From assembly GCA_000320545.1 (NCBI GenBank), contig ADNK01001010.1, positions 1-51,892 of the forward strand: DNA of 51,892 nt. The letters run 5' to 3'. This document shows, one piece after another, positions 12,545 through 24,674 of this stretch. The translations under genes were made by a program, and so were the position numbers. The stretch's first letter is position 1. Each line of letters opens with the position of its first letter. The stretch comes from Bigelowiella natans CCMP2755 (lineage: Eukaryota > Cercozoa > Chlorarachniophyceae). The notes beneath the pieces are model-generated. The model was not told the origin of the DNA and did not search any database. It was given only the letters and a program-made list of their open reading frames with translations.

Positions 12545-14140
12545 TGTCAGTGTTTGTCTCTATCTCGATTCAAATCGTTGCTAGTGTGTAATCATATACT
12601 ACTACTACCTCGCGTGTCCTCGCGTCACTCATCTATCATAATCGTCCCAGTCATAATTATCATCGTCTCGCACAGCCGCCTGCCCACCACAAAATCCCCC
12701 ATTCGCTTGCGTTTCTTTCCCTCGCGATTCCCCTGCCAAACTGCTCACGCATAGTCCTCTTCTTCTTTTTCCTTCATCGCCAACACCAGACGTGGATGGT
12801 ATCTCCCCTAGCCAGGGCGCTCCGCTCGATGAGAGCTCAGTGGTATTGACATCATCAGACCCTTCGGAATCCTTGCCGGAGGGCTTGCTACTTGCGTGCT
12901 GAAAATGGATCTTTGCAGGGCATTTGAGAAATCTCTACGTGTCGCTCGAGCCGGGGGAGGCATGTACTTGCAGGTTGAACGGCAGGCAGCAGTGAATAAC
13001 AACATGATGTGTTGAACGCCGAGCTCTCTTTTCACCACATTGTAGTGCTGTCGCAACCGCAGCCCAATGATTGGCTGATGTGAATAATCAGGGCGACGAA
13101 AGTATGCTAGCGTCTATGGTCGGTAGACTCACGGGCACCGGCCCCGAAGTCCCTCGCCACGCCTCGAGACTTCGAGGATTTAGCAAGTTCAGACTCAAGA
13201 TGAAAAAGGACGACGGCGGCGGAGAAGCGGGCGGGATTAGATGACATGAATGAGTAAGGTCGCGTGCATGTGTGAAATGTAGCATGAAAGAGAACCGGCA
13301 TTGTTTCATTGTGATGACACAGTGACTAAAGGTGCTACGCACGATGACAGCACTTGCATCGACTAAGTGAGGTAGAGTGTTGCAATCGTCTAGCTACAAC
13401 AGCAGCACGCTGACTTGTCTGCCTGGCTCGATTCTATGCGCATACACCTGGCTAGCTGGTCGTTTAGATGTGCGTACCTGACTGTTTTGGTTGCATGATG
13501 CGCGCGTGCACACACGTCAGTCGCTGTCTAGCTATCCCAATGTGCTAGACATCCCGTGCTATATGGACATTTATGGACATTTATGTCCCTATAGTGCAAG
13601 TGTGCATGTCTTCTTACTACTTATAGCTGATGCAGCATTGCTAGATTGCACAGCTGTGTTTAGATGACCATTGAAATAATGCAATTGTTTCATTTAGTTT
13701 CGTTTCATGTCTTTGCTGATCTGTGCATGTGGAGCTACACTACGCATATAGCACGACCCAAACAACCTCCAAATGGTGCAAAGCAGCCATAATTTATTAT
13801 TTCGCAAGTCTGTACACAACTAGACAAATCACCCATGCGAACAAGAAAGTCAGCTAATGCTAAGAAGCGTAGCGCGTTGAATAGTGCAGCTCTGTGGCCG
13901 GCTTAGATGGACATCATCATCGTGCTCTTTCTGTTAGCGTTCGAGCGACAGCATGCTAGCATGGCAAGAAATTTATAAGAATTTTCAATAACAATAATTT
14001 AAATGCTAGTTATGCCATAACATTCATGTAGCAGCCCCCCCCGCTACCTTCTACCATCATCGCTGCCCTTGTACTACCTCCAAACCTACGACTGGATTTC
14101 CTCCTCATCACTTCTTCTTTTTAACGCCAATCTTGGTTTA
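12410..14140. other. Intergenic tract between two convergent DUF155 genes
   Basis: A (CT)n(GT)n compound repeat sits at about 12488-12547, and a C/T-rich stretch follows. From about 13000 on the sequence is largely unique, rich in CTAGCT, GCATG and TGCATG words, with CATGCTAGCATG at 13952-13963. ATGGACATTTATGGACATTTATG near 13563 is a short tandem duplication. No exon with family similarity was found on either strand. Confidence 0.6.
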
Positions 14141-14357
14141 TTATGAGAAAAGCCAGCCCCGTACCATCGGTAAGAGCTCCAGCAAGATCTCGAGCGTGAT
14201 GAGGTAGATGATGTACCGCTCTAAGTTGTGGCCGATGTGGTTCTGACGCTCGTTGTTTAGCAGCTCCAGCGTCTCTTTGATGATCTCCGTCCGCGTGTTC
14301 ACAAGGTTATGCCGCTTCTGCAGCTGGACCTGTAGATGCATGCATCACAGCATGTCA

Positions 14358-14394
<37 letters not shown>

Positions 14395-15234
14395 ATATAT
14401 GTGTGGGTAGTGCGTGGGCGCTGCATGTGCGTGTTGTCATGTTTGAAAGGAGGGCACTGTGTGAGGCGAGGAGAATCTCTCTTTCACAGATCTTTTCGGC
14501 AATTGCCCATCGTTCTGCTATTCAGCACTGAGTGGGGTCATGGACTGTGCTGCTTTTCAGAATCACATCGCGGTGGCATTGACCATACGCCGGTTTGGTT
14601 CTCCCCAACCCATAAGCGGCCAGGCATCATGCACATCATCTCTCCTATTTGAAATGGCGTGGTGTTGAGACCTCTCGAATGGTTTGCTCGTAGATGGACA
14701 TGAGATCGGAGTTTTCCCACAAAAAGTAGGGGGTGTCGAGGATGTCGGACCGAATGTTGATGTTGTACCGCGCATCGAGCATTTCTGCGGTGAGGCGCTG
14801 TGGAAAACAAGCGAGAAATACGAGACAAGGGGTGGGGGGAAAGAAGAAGAAGAAGAAGAAGAAGAAGGGAAAAGCAAATCAAAAACAACATTACTTACAA
14901 CATACCAGCATCTCAACCCCTCTCTCCCATAGATAAGCTACGACGGGTTAGTTAGATATGAGCAGCGAAAAGAACAACACGATGAGTTATTACCCTAATT
15001 TGATTGAGAGGGAGCTTTCTATACATCACAGAATCCGTAACTATGCCACTCGGTAAGTCGCTTGTCTTATCAATCAAATCCTGCACAGTGCGCTCGAACA
15101 TCGATAGTTGCGTGGACTGGGCTAGCCCGTACGAAATCGCCAGCATTTCGTAGATGTTCTCCCACGCGTCGAGCACGATCAGGTCGTCTTTAAACTTTGT
15201 TCGCGCTCCAGGAACCACCTATGACAGTAGATTT

Positions 15235-15298
<64 letters not shown>

Positions 15299-16446
15299 CG
15301 CGTTGTGTATTTATATAGGATGTAACAAGGATGATAATCGCAGCCTACTCTACTGCATAAGGGAGGAGACGAGGATGATGAGTAGGAGGGTTAGGAAGAG
15401 GAAGGGAGGAGACTTGAGAGGAACAGGGCCAGGACCAGCCCCTTACCTTGCATTCGAAGTCGTGCTCGAAGAGGTCGTCGTCCGACCAGGTTTTGACCCT
15501 TTGATTCCCCGCTTGCTTCTGCAATCCAAATCGTGTTGCATTGGACAGAAGCGCGGGGCGTAACGATTCAGGTACACCCCAGAACACAGTCGCGCCGCTC
15601 TGAAAGTAGAATACGTGCCCCCATCCCGTGTCAGCCCCACGTGTGTACATCGCGTCGATTTCCTTCCCCACGGTATACTTCTTCACCAATGATTCCTCTC
15701 CCCCATCTCCATCGCTGGCCGCAAGTGTCCTTTCCTTGAGGTGCACGTACAGGGCTGGCATGTTGATTCCGAAGTTCTGGCACGTGGCAAAGCAACCGTC
15801 CTCGATCACCCATGGCTGTCTCCGCACATCCTCACTAGTGCTGCTATCCTATAAAGAGTGAAAAGTTTAACCAAAAGTAATATACTACTGATCGTGACAG
15901 AACCCAGTTCTGGGAGGGATGGAAAATTACCAATATCTCGTTAATATTCTCACCTGCGCCATAGATTCGTCGAGCTCGTCGTCAGCTTGCCTTGGGTCGG
16001 CTGCATATATAATTGGATCATTGTCGACGTCATATCTATCATCGTTTATGCCCTCCTCGCCCTGCTGCGGAGAGTGCGAGGAGGAAAAGGCCCGTCGTAT
16101 GGCACCGAATAGGACGGGGCTCAGTCTTAGATCTGGGTCGTAGTACACGAAACAGCTCCTATACGTAGGACTTCTAATAGAGAGCCCACGCAAAGGATTT
16201 CCCACTGCTCCTCCTCCGCCTGCCCGGCCCTAAAATAAAACGTTCAATCAGTCATCATCGGTTTCGAGTGGTGGTTGTGTCATGCACATCTGCCCACACT
16301 GAGCAGCAAGATACGGAGTCATGCAGCACTGTTCGAAGATATGAACGAATAGAGGCGACATCATCCCCCTGCGCAAACGCCTGAGCCTGAGGAGGAGGTG
16401 AACTGACCCTGGTGCGGACCACGAGCCGTCTGAAGGCCAGCGCCAT
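14141..16446 (-). CDS. DUF155 (RMD1/RMND1/YagE-type) membrane protein B
   Basis: Six exons give a complete 418-aa protein: 16446-16408, 16229-15954, 15848-15447, 15218-14994, 14797-14672, 14329-14141 (stop TAA). All phases are 0. It starts MALAFRRLVVRTR, a basic amphipathic-looking presequence. DUF155 landmarks: GHVFYFQSGATVFWGVPE, DAWENIYEMLAISYGLAQST, MFERTVQDLIDKT, RYNINIRSDILDTPYFLWE, RTEIIKETLELLNNERQNH and the C-terminal transmembrane segment YIIYLITLEILLELL. It is clearly a diverged paralogue of the gene at 6849-12409, with shared motif order but few shared intron positions and 6 exons against 16. Length is normal for the family, and a mitochondrial or plastid-membrane role is the likely one. 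Its start faces the Sel1 gene start across about 610 bp. Confidence 0.93.
15239..15303. repeat. (TA)n(TG)n(CG)n compound microsatellite
   Basis: A clean block switch from TA to TG to CG units inside intron 3 of the minus-strand DUF155 gene. The same order recurs at 28430-28490. Confidence 0.95.
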
Positions 16447-17059
16447 CAAGCAAGCTTACTGGCGAATACCCGGAATACGCCTAGAATTCATGGGTGCGAC
16501 AACCGCAGTGATCAATTTATAATGTAAAATAATAAATATTGGAGGATTATCCTCTGCGACATACTCCTGCACCGATATTTGTTTAAATGACATTTGACAG
16601 ATGTCGCGCAGTATAAATAGAAATGATCTTTGTAGTTGCGACTATAGTTCATGTCATAGCATCGTGCCTCCCTTCTCGTAAGCCCTTACTACTTCCTCTT
16701 CCGGGAGGCTCGGGGGGAGGTAAGGCGGAACCCTGGTGAACTGGGTTAAACAAGATCGGACGCTAATTTTCTGTTCAGATGGATGACACCAAGGTGCGAC
16801 ATTCGGGATGAGTTAGGGGGGGGAGCATGCCTTTGTATACCCGCAGTGCATGAATATCGCTAGTTGGAACGAACACGAGCTGTTTCGATCAAACTGAGTC
16901 TGTGGTACGCTTAAATCCCCATTAGCACTTTGATGAGGCAAGGACAATCGTAGACGATGAGGAGGACAGGTATGAACAATCGTCACATATACAAAAGTTT
17001 ATATTAAATCTGTGATCTCCTCGACAAAAAAGGGGGAAATAGACGCGCTTTCCTTTAGG
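16447..17059. promoter_or_regulatory. Divergent intergenic region between DUF155 B and the Sel1-repeat gene
   Basis: It separates two genes transcribed away from each other and has no long microsatellite. It is AT-rich around 16500-16620 (TATAAATAG-like sequence at about 16611). ATGGATGACACCAAG followed by GTGCGA at about 16780-16795 could be a tiny upstream first exon, but its phase does not fit the next exon. A shared or bidirectional promoter is inferred from position only. Confidence 0.5.
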
Positions 17060-18138
17060 ATGGATTGCCACTTATGTGTATCATTTTATATTTTGATCGA
17101 TACTATCATTCTTATTATTAGGGCCGAGGCAGATGTCTTGTTCCAGAAGGGTTACGACCATTTATTCGGGACCAATTTTAAGGAGGTATCAGCGAAAGAA
17201 ATATGCAAAAATTTGACAAATGTTTTGACTTCGATCGGTGCCATAACTCTCTTCCCGGACAGATGAATATAAAAATGGCCGCCAAAATGATTGTTCGGGC
17301 GGCGAACTTGGGACACTTGTGTGCCAAGGGAGAATGCTTAATGCAGGGATGGACTTACGTGCGTTACACGTTAGAAAGATAAGCAGGAGGGGGAGGGGGG
17401 GGAGACAGAGGAAAGATTTGTATATGCCACTCTATAATCATCATCATTATCCTTCTAATTTTTATTCTTCTTCTTCTACATCATCATTTAATCATTCATC
17501 ACCGTCATCATCGTCTTTGTTGTCTCTATGGCTGCTTAGCGGAGGGAGCAGAATTACATGAGAGCGTTCTCGTATTTTACGGTAATGACATAATGACACG
17601 CTTCGTTCGTATTGTATAATGAAAGATACTGACCTTCCTTACCCCCTTCTATGCGTTATTTGTCGTGTTTTATAGAAAGCTCTCCACGATGACAAGAGCG
17701 ATGTAGCAAGATACGCACTAGCAATATGTAATTTTTTCACCGCACAACAATTTTAAAGTTCCAAACGAGAAGTACCAATGATTTTTATCCAGCGGAAACG
17801 CCATCATCGATGTTTTCAGTTCTATTATAAATTTTGGAAAGATTTGAAGATACAAACCGTCTTGGGAAAACAAAGGAGCAACATCCTCTTCTCTCTCCTT
17901 TTCCCTCCCTCCCTCCTCTCCCCCTTTCTTCTCCTTACATCCCCGCAATGGCTCAGTTGTAATCGAAGGTGGTGTTGTTGTTGTTATTAACATGCAGGTC
18001 GTATGTATGGCTTCGGCTGTCAAATGAATTGGAGTGTCGGCATCTCTCTCCTCGCCACAGTAGAAAATCACATCACGCTTATCGTCATCATCTTCTGCTG
18101 CTCTCTCCATGTTCTGTGCTATGTTCATTTCATCTTCG

Positions 18139-18170
<32 letters not shown>

Positions 18171-18534
18171 CATTCACAGGCGATAGATCAAGGAAATGAG
18201 TGCGCGCTGAATAGCATGGGGTGCTTCTACGAGAGGGGCGAAGGCGTCCCCAAGAACAGGCAGCGAGCGGTCAACAACAAATCAGAATCTACCAACCTAG
18301 CAAGCATGTCCTCTCTTCCCTCTTACGTGATTTTCCTGAGCCTGAAAGGGATAGACCCCAAGGCGGCACACATGGGCATACAAAACAGCCCATGATTGCA
18401 ATGAAGCACCGGTGCGTGAGTGAGTGCCTGATTTGTTTGTTCGTTCGCAGAAGGAATGCTACGAAGCGGCTGCTAAGCGGGGGAACTCCGCTGCCATGTA
18501 CAATCTGGTAAGTCGGTGATTTCCTCTCCGATCT

Positions 18535-18588
<54 letters not shown>

Positions 18589-19926
18589 GTCGTTTGTGAA
18601 CATATGTTGATCATTGAGAGCGCTGATGGGGACGAAATATGATAACCTAGGCGGTTTGGTACGATAGGAGAGGCACTGACGAAGACTTGAGAAGGGTCGG
18701 ATGATGATGATGACGATGATGATGACGATGATGCCGTGACCCCTTGTGAATGCATGCATTGAACGCATACATGGTTCATGAGAGTATCATCGAGACCATC
18801 ATATCATCACCATCATTATCATCGATTGCATCACTGCTCAAGCTACGGTGGTTGATTCATTGACTCATTCATCCGCTCCTCATCCTCCTCCTCTTCTTCT
18901 TCTTCTTCTTCTTCTTCTTCTTCTTGACTCTCCGTTGTTTACTTGCGTGGGACTGCTGCTGCCAGGCGCTCGATCTCTATTCCCGGGCAGCCAGCCAGAA
19001 AAACAAAAAGGCCATGTACGCTCTCAGCCTTTGCTTCCGTCACGACGACGATGACCTTCCAAGAATAGTCAGGTATGGTTTCAGGAGCATAAAGAGGGGG
19101 GTTAGCAGTAAATCACCGTTCCTTCCTCACCTATTGTTATTCAGATGGGCGAAGAGGGCGGCCGCTGACGGAAACATGCACGCGCAGTATCATCTGGGGA
19201 CCTTGGTGCGTGGAGCGAAACTCCAGAATTGCATGAATTATAGCGCAGTGTAGGACATGATACTCGGGGTGGGGCCGGTGGCGGCACATTATGTTAGCGA
19301 GAGAGATGTAGAATACTGCGCGAAGAAAACGTCAAAGACCGGTTGTCTCACTTTGACCCCATTGCCGATCCACATGAATTTGCAGTATAGCATCGGTTTC
19401 GGCGTGGTAAGCGACTATTCGCATGCGGCCGAGCTGTGGGAGGATGCTGCAGAGCAGGTCAGTAGATGATAGTGTTGTTGATGATGATGATAATGATGAG
19501 ATCTTCACAGTCGCATTGTTCCAATCATTGCCTTGCTTCCTCCCTGCCTACTCGCCTCAGGGCCACGCCCTCGCGCAGATGCAGACCGCACGCTGCTACG
19601 AACAGGGGAGGGGGAGGGCGAAGAACGAGGAAAAAGCTTACTATTGGTATAGACTGTGCGCGGAGAATGGCGGCACTAACCATGTAGGAATGGGCGGTGA
19701 GCGAGCGGAAGTAGCTTGGCGATGTGCGATTGGGAAAGGCGTCAAGAGAAATATCCCTGAGGTGTTGGTAGTTAGTTAGTTAGTTAGTTAGTTAGTAGTG
19801 AGCATGGTGTTAAGAGGATACAGATATTTATATATGTATATTTCTATATCTTTGTCAAATTAATACCCTCTTCATCGCCCCCATTTTTGTTCTCTGCGGG
19901 GACTCCTTATTGTCGCTTCCATCATG

Positions 19927-19974
<48 letters not shown>

Positions 19975-20231
19975 TATTTATTTATATCGTCGGCCGTCAT
20001 CATCATCATCATCATTATCAGGGTATTCTCTTCTTTATTGGGAGAGAGCCGGAGGAGATTAGTTTATTTGTGCTCTCTGAGCTTGGGATCTGGATCATTA
20101 CCGCAATATTATGCAAGCTGAGCGGAGGTAGTAGTTGTCGTCGTCGTCGGTCGTTGTAGACTTTGAGGCCTCAATCGATGCTGTACGACATGATTCTCAT
20201 GGCTCTTCTCTCGTACTTTTACACCATTGTT

Positions 20232-20273
<42 letters not shown>

Positions 20274-20569
20274 ATGGCATCCCTAGAGCTATATGTAGAG
20301 AACTAGTAACTACTGTCGCGTGTTTCTAACCGACATTCACATGCCCGTACGGCAGAACTGATTTTATTATTTGTATTATGCTACCAACAGCTTCTGTTGC
20401 GGCTTCGTTGCTCACACTGCTGCTTCTGCACTGCGTTGGCCTCTTGATTAGAATCACGCTGCTCCCGAAGTTCTTCACCAATGTACTGACCTGGTTAAGA
20501 GACGGAGAGCCTTTAGACATCTTCTGTCGTCCTCTAGAGTCGTTTTTTGACATTTTTGAGATAAATTAG
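17060..20569 (+). CDS. Sel1-repeat (TPR-like) protein with hydrophobic C-terminus
   Basis: Twelve exons give about 372 aa: 17060-17185, 17552-17581, 17676-17727, 17998-18035, 18180-18269, 18451-18507, 18966-19072, 19145-19205, 19386-19457, 19561-19761, 20022-20127, 20391-20569. Every phase is consistent. The chosen ATG opens a hydrophobic N-terminus (FYILIDTIILII) that could be a signal peptide or anchor. Sel1 motifs follow: ALNSMGCFYERGEGVPKNRQRA, ECYEAAAKRGNSAAMYNL, DLYSRAASQKNKKAMYALS, WAKRAAADGNMHAQYHLG, AQMQTARCYEQGRG and AIGKGVKRNIPE. About six to eight repeats end in two hydrophobic stretches (ELGIWIITAILCKL and SLLTLLLLHCVGLLIRI) and an acidic tail DIFEIN. Sel1 repeats scaffold protein complexes; in Hrd3/SEL1L they sit in the ER lumen next to a C-terminal membrane anchor. 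The architecture is reminiscent of that, but no SEL1L-specific motif was recognised. Confidence 0.85.
18539..18584. repeat. (TC)n microsatellite in Sel1-gene intron
   Basis: About 22 TC units just after the donor at 18508. The same intron also carries (GAT)n-type sequence at 18699-18733 and (ATC)n-type sequence at 18786-18824. Confidence 0.95.
19930..19971. repeat. (TA)n microsatellite in Sel1-gene intron
   Basis: An uninterrupted AT/TA run of about 20 units, inside the intron between 19762 and 20021. A (TTAG)n run lies at about 19770-19796 in the same intron. Confidence 0.95.
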
Positions 20570-21500
20570 ATATTATCGGAATTCGAAGGCGATGTTTTAA
20601 TCACACCAACTTCGCTTGCCGCCGCCTTCCCCTACCTCCACTACTATCGCTACAAATTATAATGAACTTATTATGAACCCCCCCCCCCCCCCTATCTTTA
20701 CATTCCGCGGTGAAAATACTTCTCTCCGCGGAATGTAAAGATAGGGGGGGGAATTACCTGGACGCCAATAAGAGACTACTGTTATTTCATTCGCTGTAGT
20801 TATTCAACAGATACAAGTAGCTTGACACAGCATGTGTTTTGCTGTGGCTAAAATGAACAACTATATGTAATTAATCAACGTATAGACCCATGTGCAATCA
20901 ACCACGAGTCATTTTATACTTTAATGAGTGTGTAGCGTGTTGTTCACTTAAGGCATTTTGCATAGCGCCACTAGCTATGCGGCGTGTCGGCTGGCATTGG
21001 CATGGTTGCACATTTGAGCCACGCTTATCGCTACGCATTTCAAGGCTAGATTAGGTATCTACATCTCTATATCTAGCCAGCTCTGTCTGCTAGACGTGTC
21101 CACAGTGTATGTCAAAAACGTTGGCTTTTTGCAATGGCTACTAGGCTAGTCTAGTACGCGGTGGTAAACATAGCGCACGGTGATGATAGCTTAATTGCGG
21201 CTGCATCGTTTCTTCCACAAGGCTTTTTCTATTTTAATTTTAGCGCAATTTCTTGCTAATTCGTTTCATCAACAATGATGAATTTTTTGCCACGCATCGC
21301 ACAGTGCCAATTTGCTCAAACTTGCATTGTGCATTAAATTAAAACGAATTAGGTTTTAGCTGTATGTACATTGTAAATCTATGCATCATGAAGAATCATT
21401 TTCGTGTGACAGCTGCAATATGATACACAAGTAGCCACATCGATCATCATCGTCGTCGCCCTCATGTCTGTATCATTCCACAGCTCACTGCCATATGCAT
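20570..21500. other. Intergenic tract between convergent Sel1 and SAS-6 genes
   Basis: Apart from a C run and a 26-bp hairpin near its left end (20685-20751), the sequence is unique and moderately AT-rich. No coding exon was recognised. AATTAAAACGAATTAGG-like sequence near 21330 and several TTTTAATTTTAGCGC-like stretches are only AT-rich patches. Confidence 0.6.
20685..20751. repeat. Perfect 26-bp inverted repeat (hairpin), 15-nt loop
   Basis: Left arm 20685-20710 is eight C's followed by TATCTTTACATTCCGCGG. Right arm 20726-20751 is its exact reverse complement ending in eight G's. The loop is TGAAAATACTTCTCT. It lies 115 nt after the Sel1-repeat stop codon, between two convergent genes. The C run extends a further seven bases to the left, unpaired. 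Confidence 0.95.
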
Positions 21501-22704
21501 TTAATCTGGCGACTCGTCCCTGCGCTCTGTCTTCTTATTCAGATTGCTGCCGTTCGAATTGGTAAGGCGGTATCCGTGTTGGCGATGGGCAACACCACCA
21601 CCAGCGTCCTCGCCGTCCGCATCATCGAAGCGCGGTGCAGGAATCGCCGTCGTGCTTGTCGCTGTCGTCGCCATCATCAGCTTGACGTCTCCATCACCAT
21701 CATCAGCATCCCCGTCCTCCCTGCGGCCAAAATAAGCACTCGGCTGGACGTCTGAGCTGTACGAAAAATCCAAGTCTTTCTCCGGCGACGGTACCTCCCC
21801 CAACGGAGGGAGCGAGGCACCCAACGGGGGCAGCGTGGACGAGGGGGGGGATGAGGAAGGGCCATTAGGCGTCGCCATCATGACTGAAGCTCCGAAGTCC
21901 TCTGTAGTGCTCATGTAGTACTTACCATACGCTGAAGATGACGATGACGCTATTGGCGACTTGTGGCTGTACAGCTGATCGTGACGGCCGCCATACATCT
22001 CCCCGCCGCCGCTGGGGAACGTGTCCTTGTACATCGAGGCGGAGGAAGGGGAGAACCCACCGCTGTCGATGTTAGCAGTCGCAGCTCCGACGAACGCATC
22101 CGTGGATGAGTTGTTGTTGTTGTTGTATATGGGGAGGGAGGCAGCGGCCTGTGTGAAGGGCGACTCAAACTTGTTGAGTTGTTTCTGGAGATACTCGATC
22201 AATGAACGCTGCTTCTTGACCTCCTCAACCAGTTTCACCACGCGCCCGCGCTCACTTGACAACGTGGACTTAAGCGCTTCGAGGCTGTCTTTACCTGCAT
22301 GGCCATCAGACCAATATCACTCATTACTGTCACCATCATCATTATATCATCACATCATCACGCCGTCATCATCTTCTTCTTCATTCGCTCGGTTCTTCAT
22401 TGTCGTAGTCGTCGTCGTCGTCGTCATTCGCTGAAATCGGCTAGCTGTGTGCGTTGATTATCGAAAGTGGTTTGGTAATTCTGACTACTTTTAGTGTGCT
22501 CATGCTCCGAAAGCTTTATCTTCGCCTCGAAGTCTCGGTTGGCGTTTGTTAGCGCCTCCAGCTGTGTCCGCAGAGACTTGACGTCCCTCGCAGCGTCTTC
22601 GGCCTAAGATTGGTGCGTGCGTGCGCAGAGATGGGTAAGTGTGAATGCTGATGGACATCTCCGATTTGTGTGTTGTTTCGTTGCATCTACTCCTGTGTGT
22701 GTGC

Positions 22705-22752
<48 letters not shown>

Positions 22753-23990
22753 GATGATGCTGGATATTCCATGCACATTGCCCCTCCTCCTCGTCTCCCT
22801 CGTCGTAGGGTAGAAGCAGTAGCATGTACGAGTGTTAAACGAGTCCTGCGCTACTCATCATCGTCGTCGTCACTACCTTGCGGTCGGCTCGAGATTTGTC
22901 TTGGTTGGCCGTGATGAGGAGCATGTTGCGCTCCTTCACTTGGCTCTCCAACTCTCGAATGCGCCGATCCTTTAGTTGTTTCCGGCAGCAGTAGTTTAAT
23001 CAATCAACCAATCAATCAATCAGTCAGTCAATCAATCAATCGGTTAAATAGCGCGCTGACCCAGTCGCCCCTTCATCATTCAATTTTTATTCATCCAATC
23101 GCTCCCTCCTAACCACGCTACTTCTTTCCGTACCGCACCTGTTCGTTGATGTTCTGCTTGTTGAGTGTGAGCTGCTCGTCCATGCGCTTCTTGTCGCTTG
23201 CATTGTCCTCACCCTTACAATGGAGGAGGAAGAGAAAAAGGAGGGGGGGTTGAAAATTTGAGCGAGAAAACAAACAATGTTCTCAATGTCTCGTATTATA
23301 GGGTGAGAGACACGCATCTCTTCCTACACATCACACACAAATGCATAGATGTTGCTTCTGCTCATCACGAAAAAACTGTCACTGCCACCACCACCACCAC
23401 CACCACGAGGACTCTCTCCGCACGCACATCGCTCGCTACCGACAGGAACTGCGTGAGCAAAAAACGAGGAAATGATATGATATATGCTGCTGATGCTGCT
23501 GCTGCTGCTGCTGCTGCCGGTACCACCGTACCACCTGTTTGCTGAGCTGGGCGATTGTCTCCTGTTTGAATTTGACCTCCTGTTTGAACTCAGCAATCGC
23601 TACTCGCTGTTTCTGCACCTCTAGATCTAGCCCATGTGCCTGATATGTTGCTATCATCAGTGATTATGTCTCCTCTTCACATCTCCCCCCCCTTCCCCCC
23701 CCCCCACACACACCTTGGTCTCAAGGGCAGCGTTTTCGTTCCTTGTCTTCTTTAGCTCTTGCGCTGTGGAAACTTTCTCTTCTTCCAGCACCTCTACTCT
23801 TGCCTTCAGCCGGTCACGCTCGCCCTGATTAAGAAGAGCATGGTGATGATGACAGTGATGATGATGATCATCGATGGACGGCTAAGCAATCACATACGCC
23901 TCTAGGGTAAAAGAATCCAAGTCACGCGAGATACGGCACACCCCCCCCCCCCCCCCACACACACACACATCACACATACATATATACACA

Positions 23991-24032
<42 letters not shown>

Positions 24033-24179
24033 GGGGATGAAGCAAGGGGATAAGTACACGGGGTAGAGCATTTCTCATACCTCGAGCCCCACGCTTTGCG
24101 TTTCGAGCAATTTTATCGACTTCTTCAGCCCCTCACAAGTGCTCTCCGAGGCCGTGAGACGAGTCTGTTATCATATCGC

Positions 24180-24212
<33 letters not shown>

Positions 24213-24636
24213 ATCACATCATCTCCTGCTTGGTACAACCAATATTAGCTTTTAACCTTGAGGTCATGCTCAATGCCTCGAGATTTGGCCTCGAGCGTCT
24301 CCTCGAGTTGCTTTTGACGCTCCAGCCCCTCCTTGGCCGCTTGATTCATCTTGGCCTGCATCTTGAGTTCCACCTGCTTTACGTCCTGGTCTCGTGCAAG
24401 AGTGATTTTCTCCAGCGTCTTTCGCAGTTTGTCATTCTCAAGGCTCAGGTTCTGCACCGACCGTCTGGCCGCCATGAGAGACTTCTCGTGCTCTCGACAC
24501 TTTCTCTTCAGCCCCTCCCCAGTCTCTGCGAGGTGCTTTCGGAGAGCGGCCTGGTGGTGAACATGTTAGTGTAAAGCGTAAGTTGGCGGTTGTTTGGCTG
24601 GCGGCTCGCTCGTAGCTTCGTGGCTGCTCATGTGCG

Positions 24637-24674
<38 letters not shown>

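Noticed and set aside
16780-16796. A tiny coding exon MDDTK as the start of the Sel1 gene.
   Set aside because: Its phase-0 donor cannot join the next exon, which needs phase 2; ATG 17060 gives a continuous frame.
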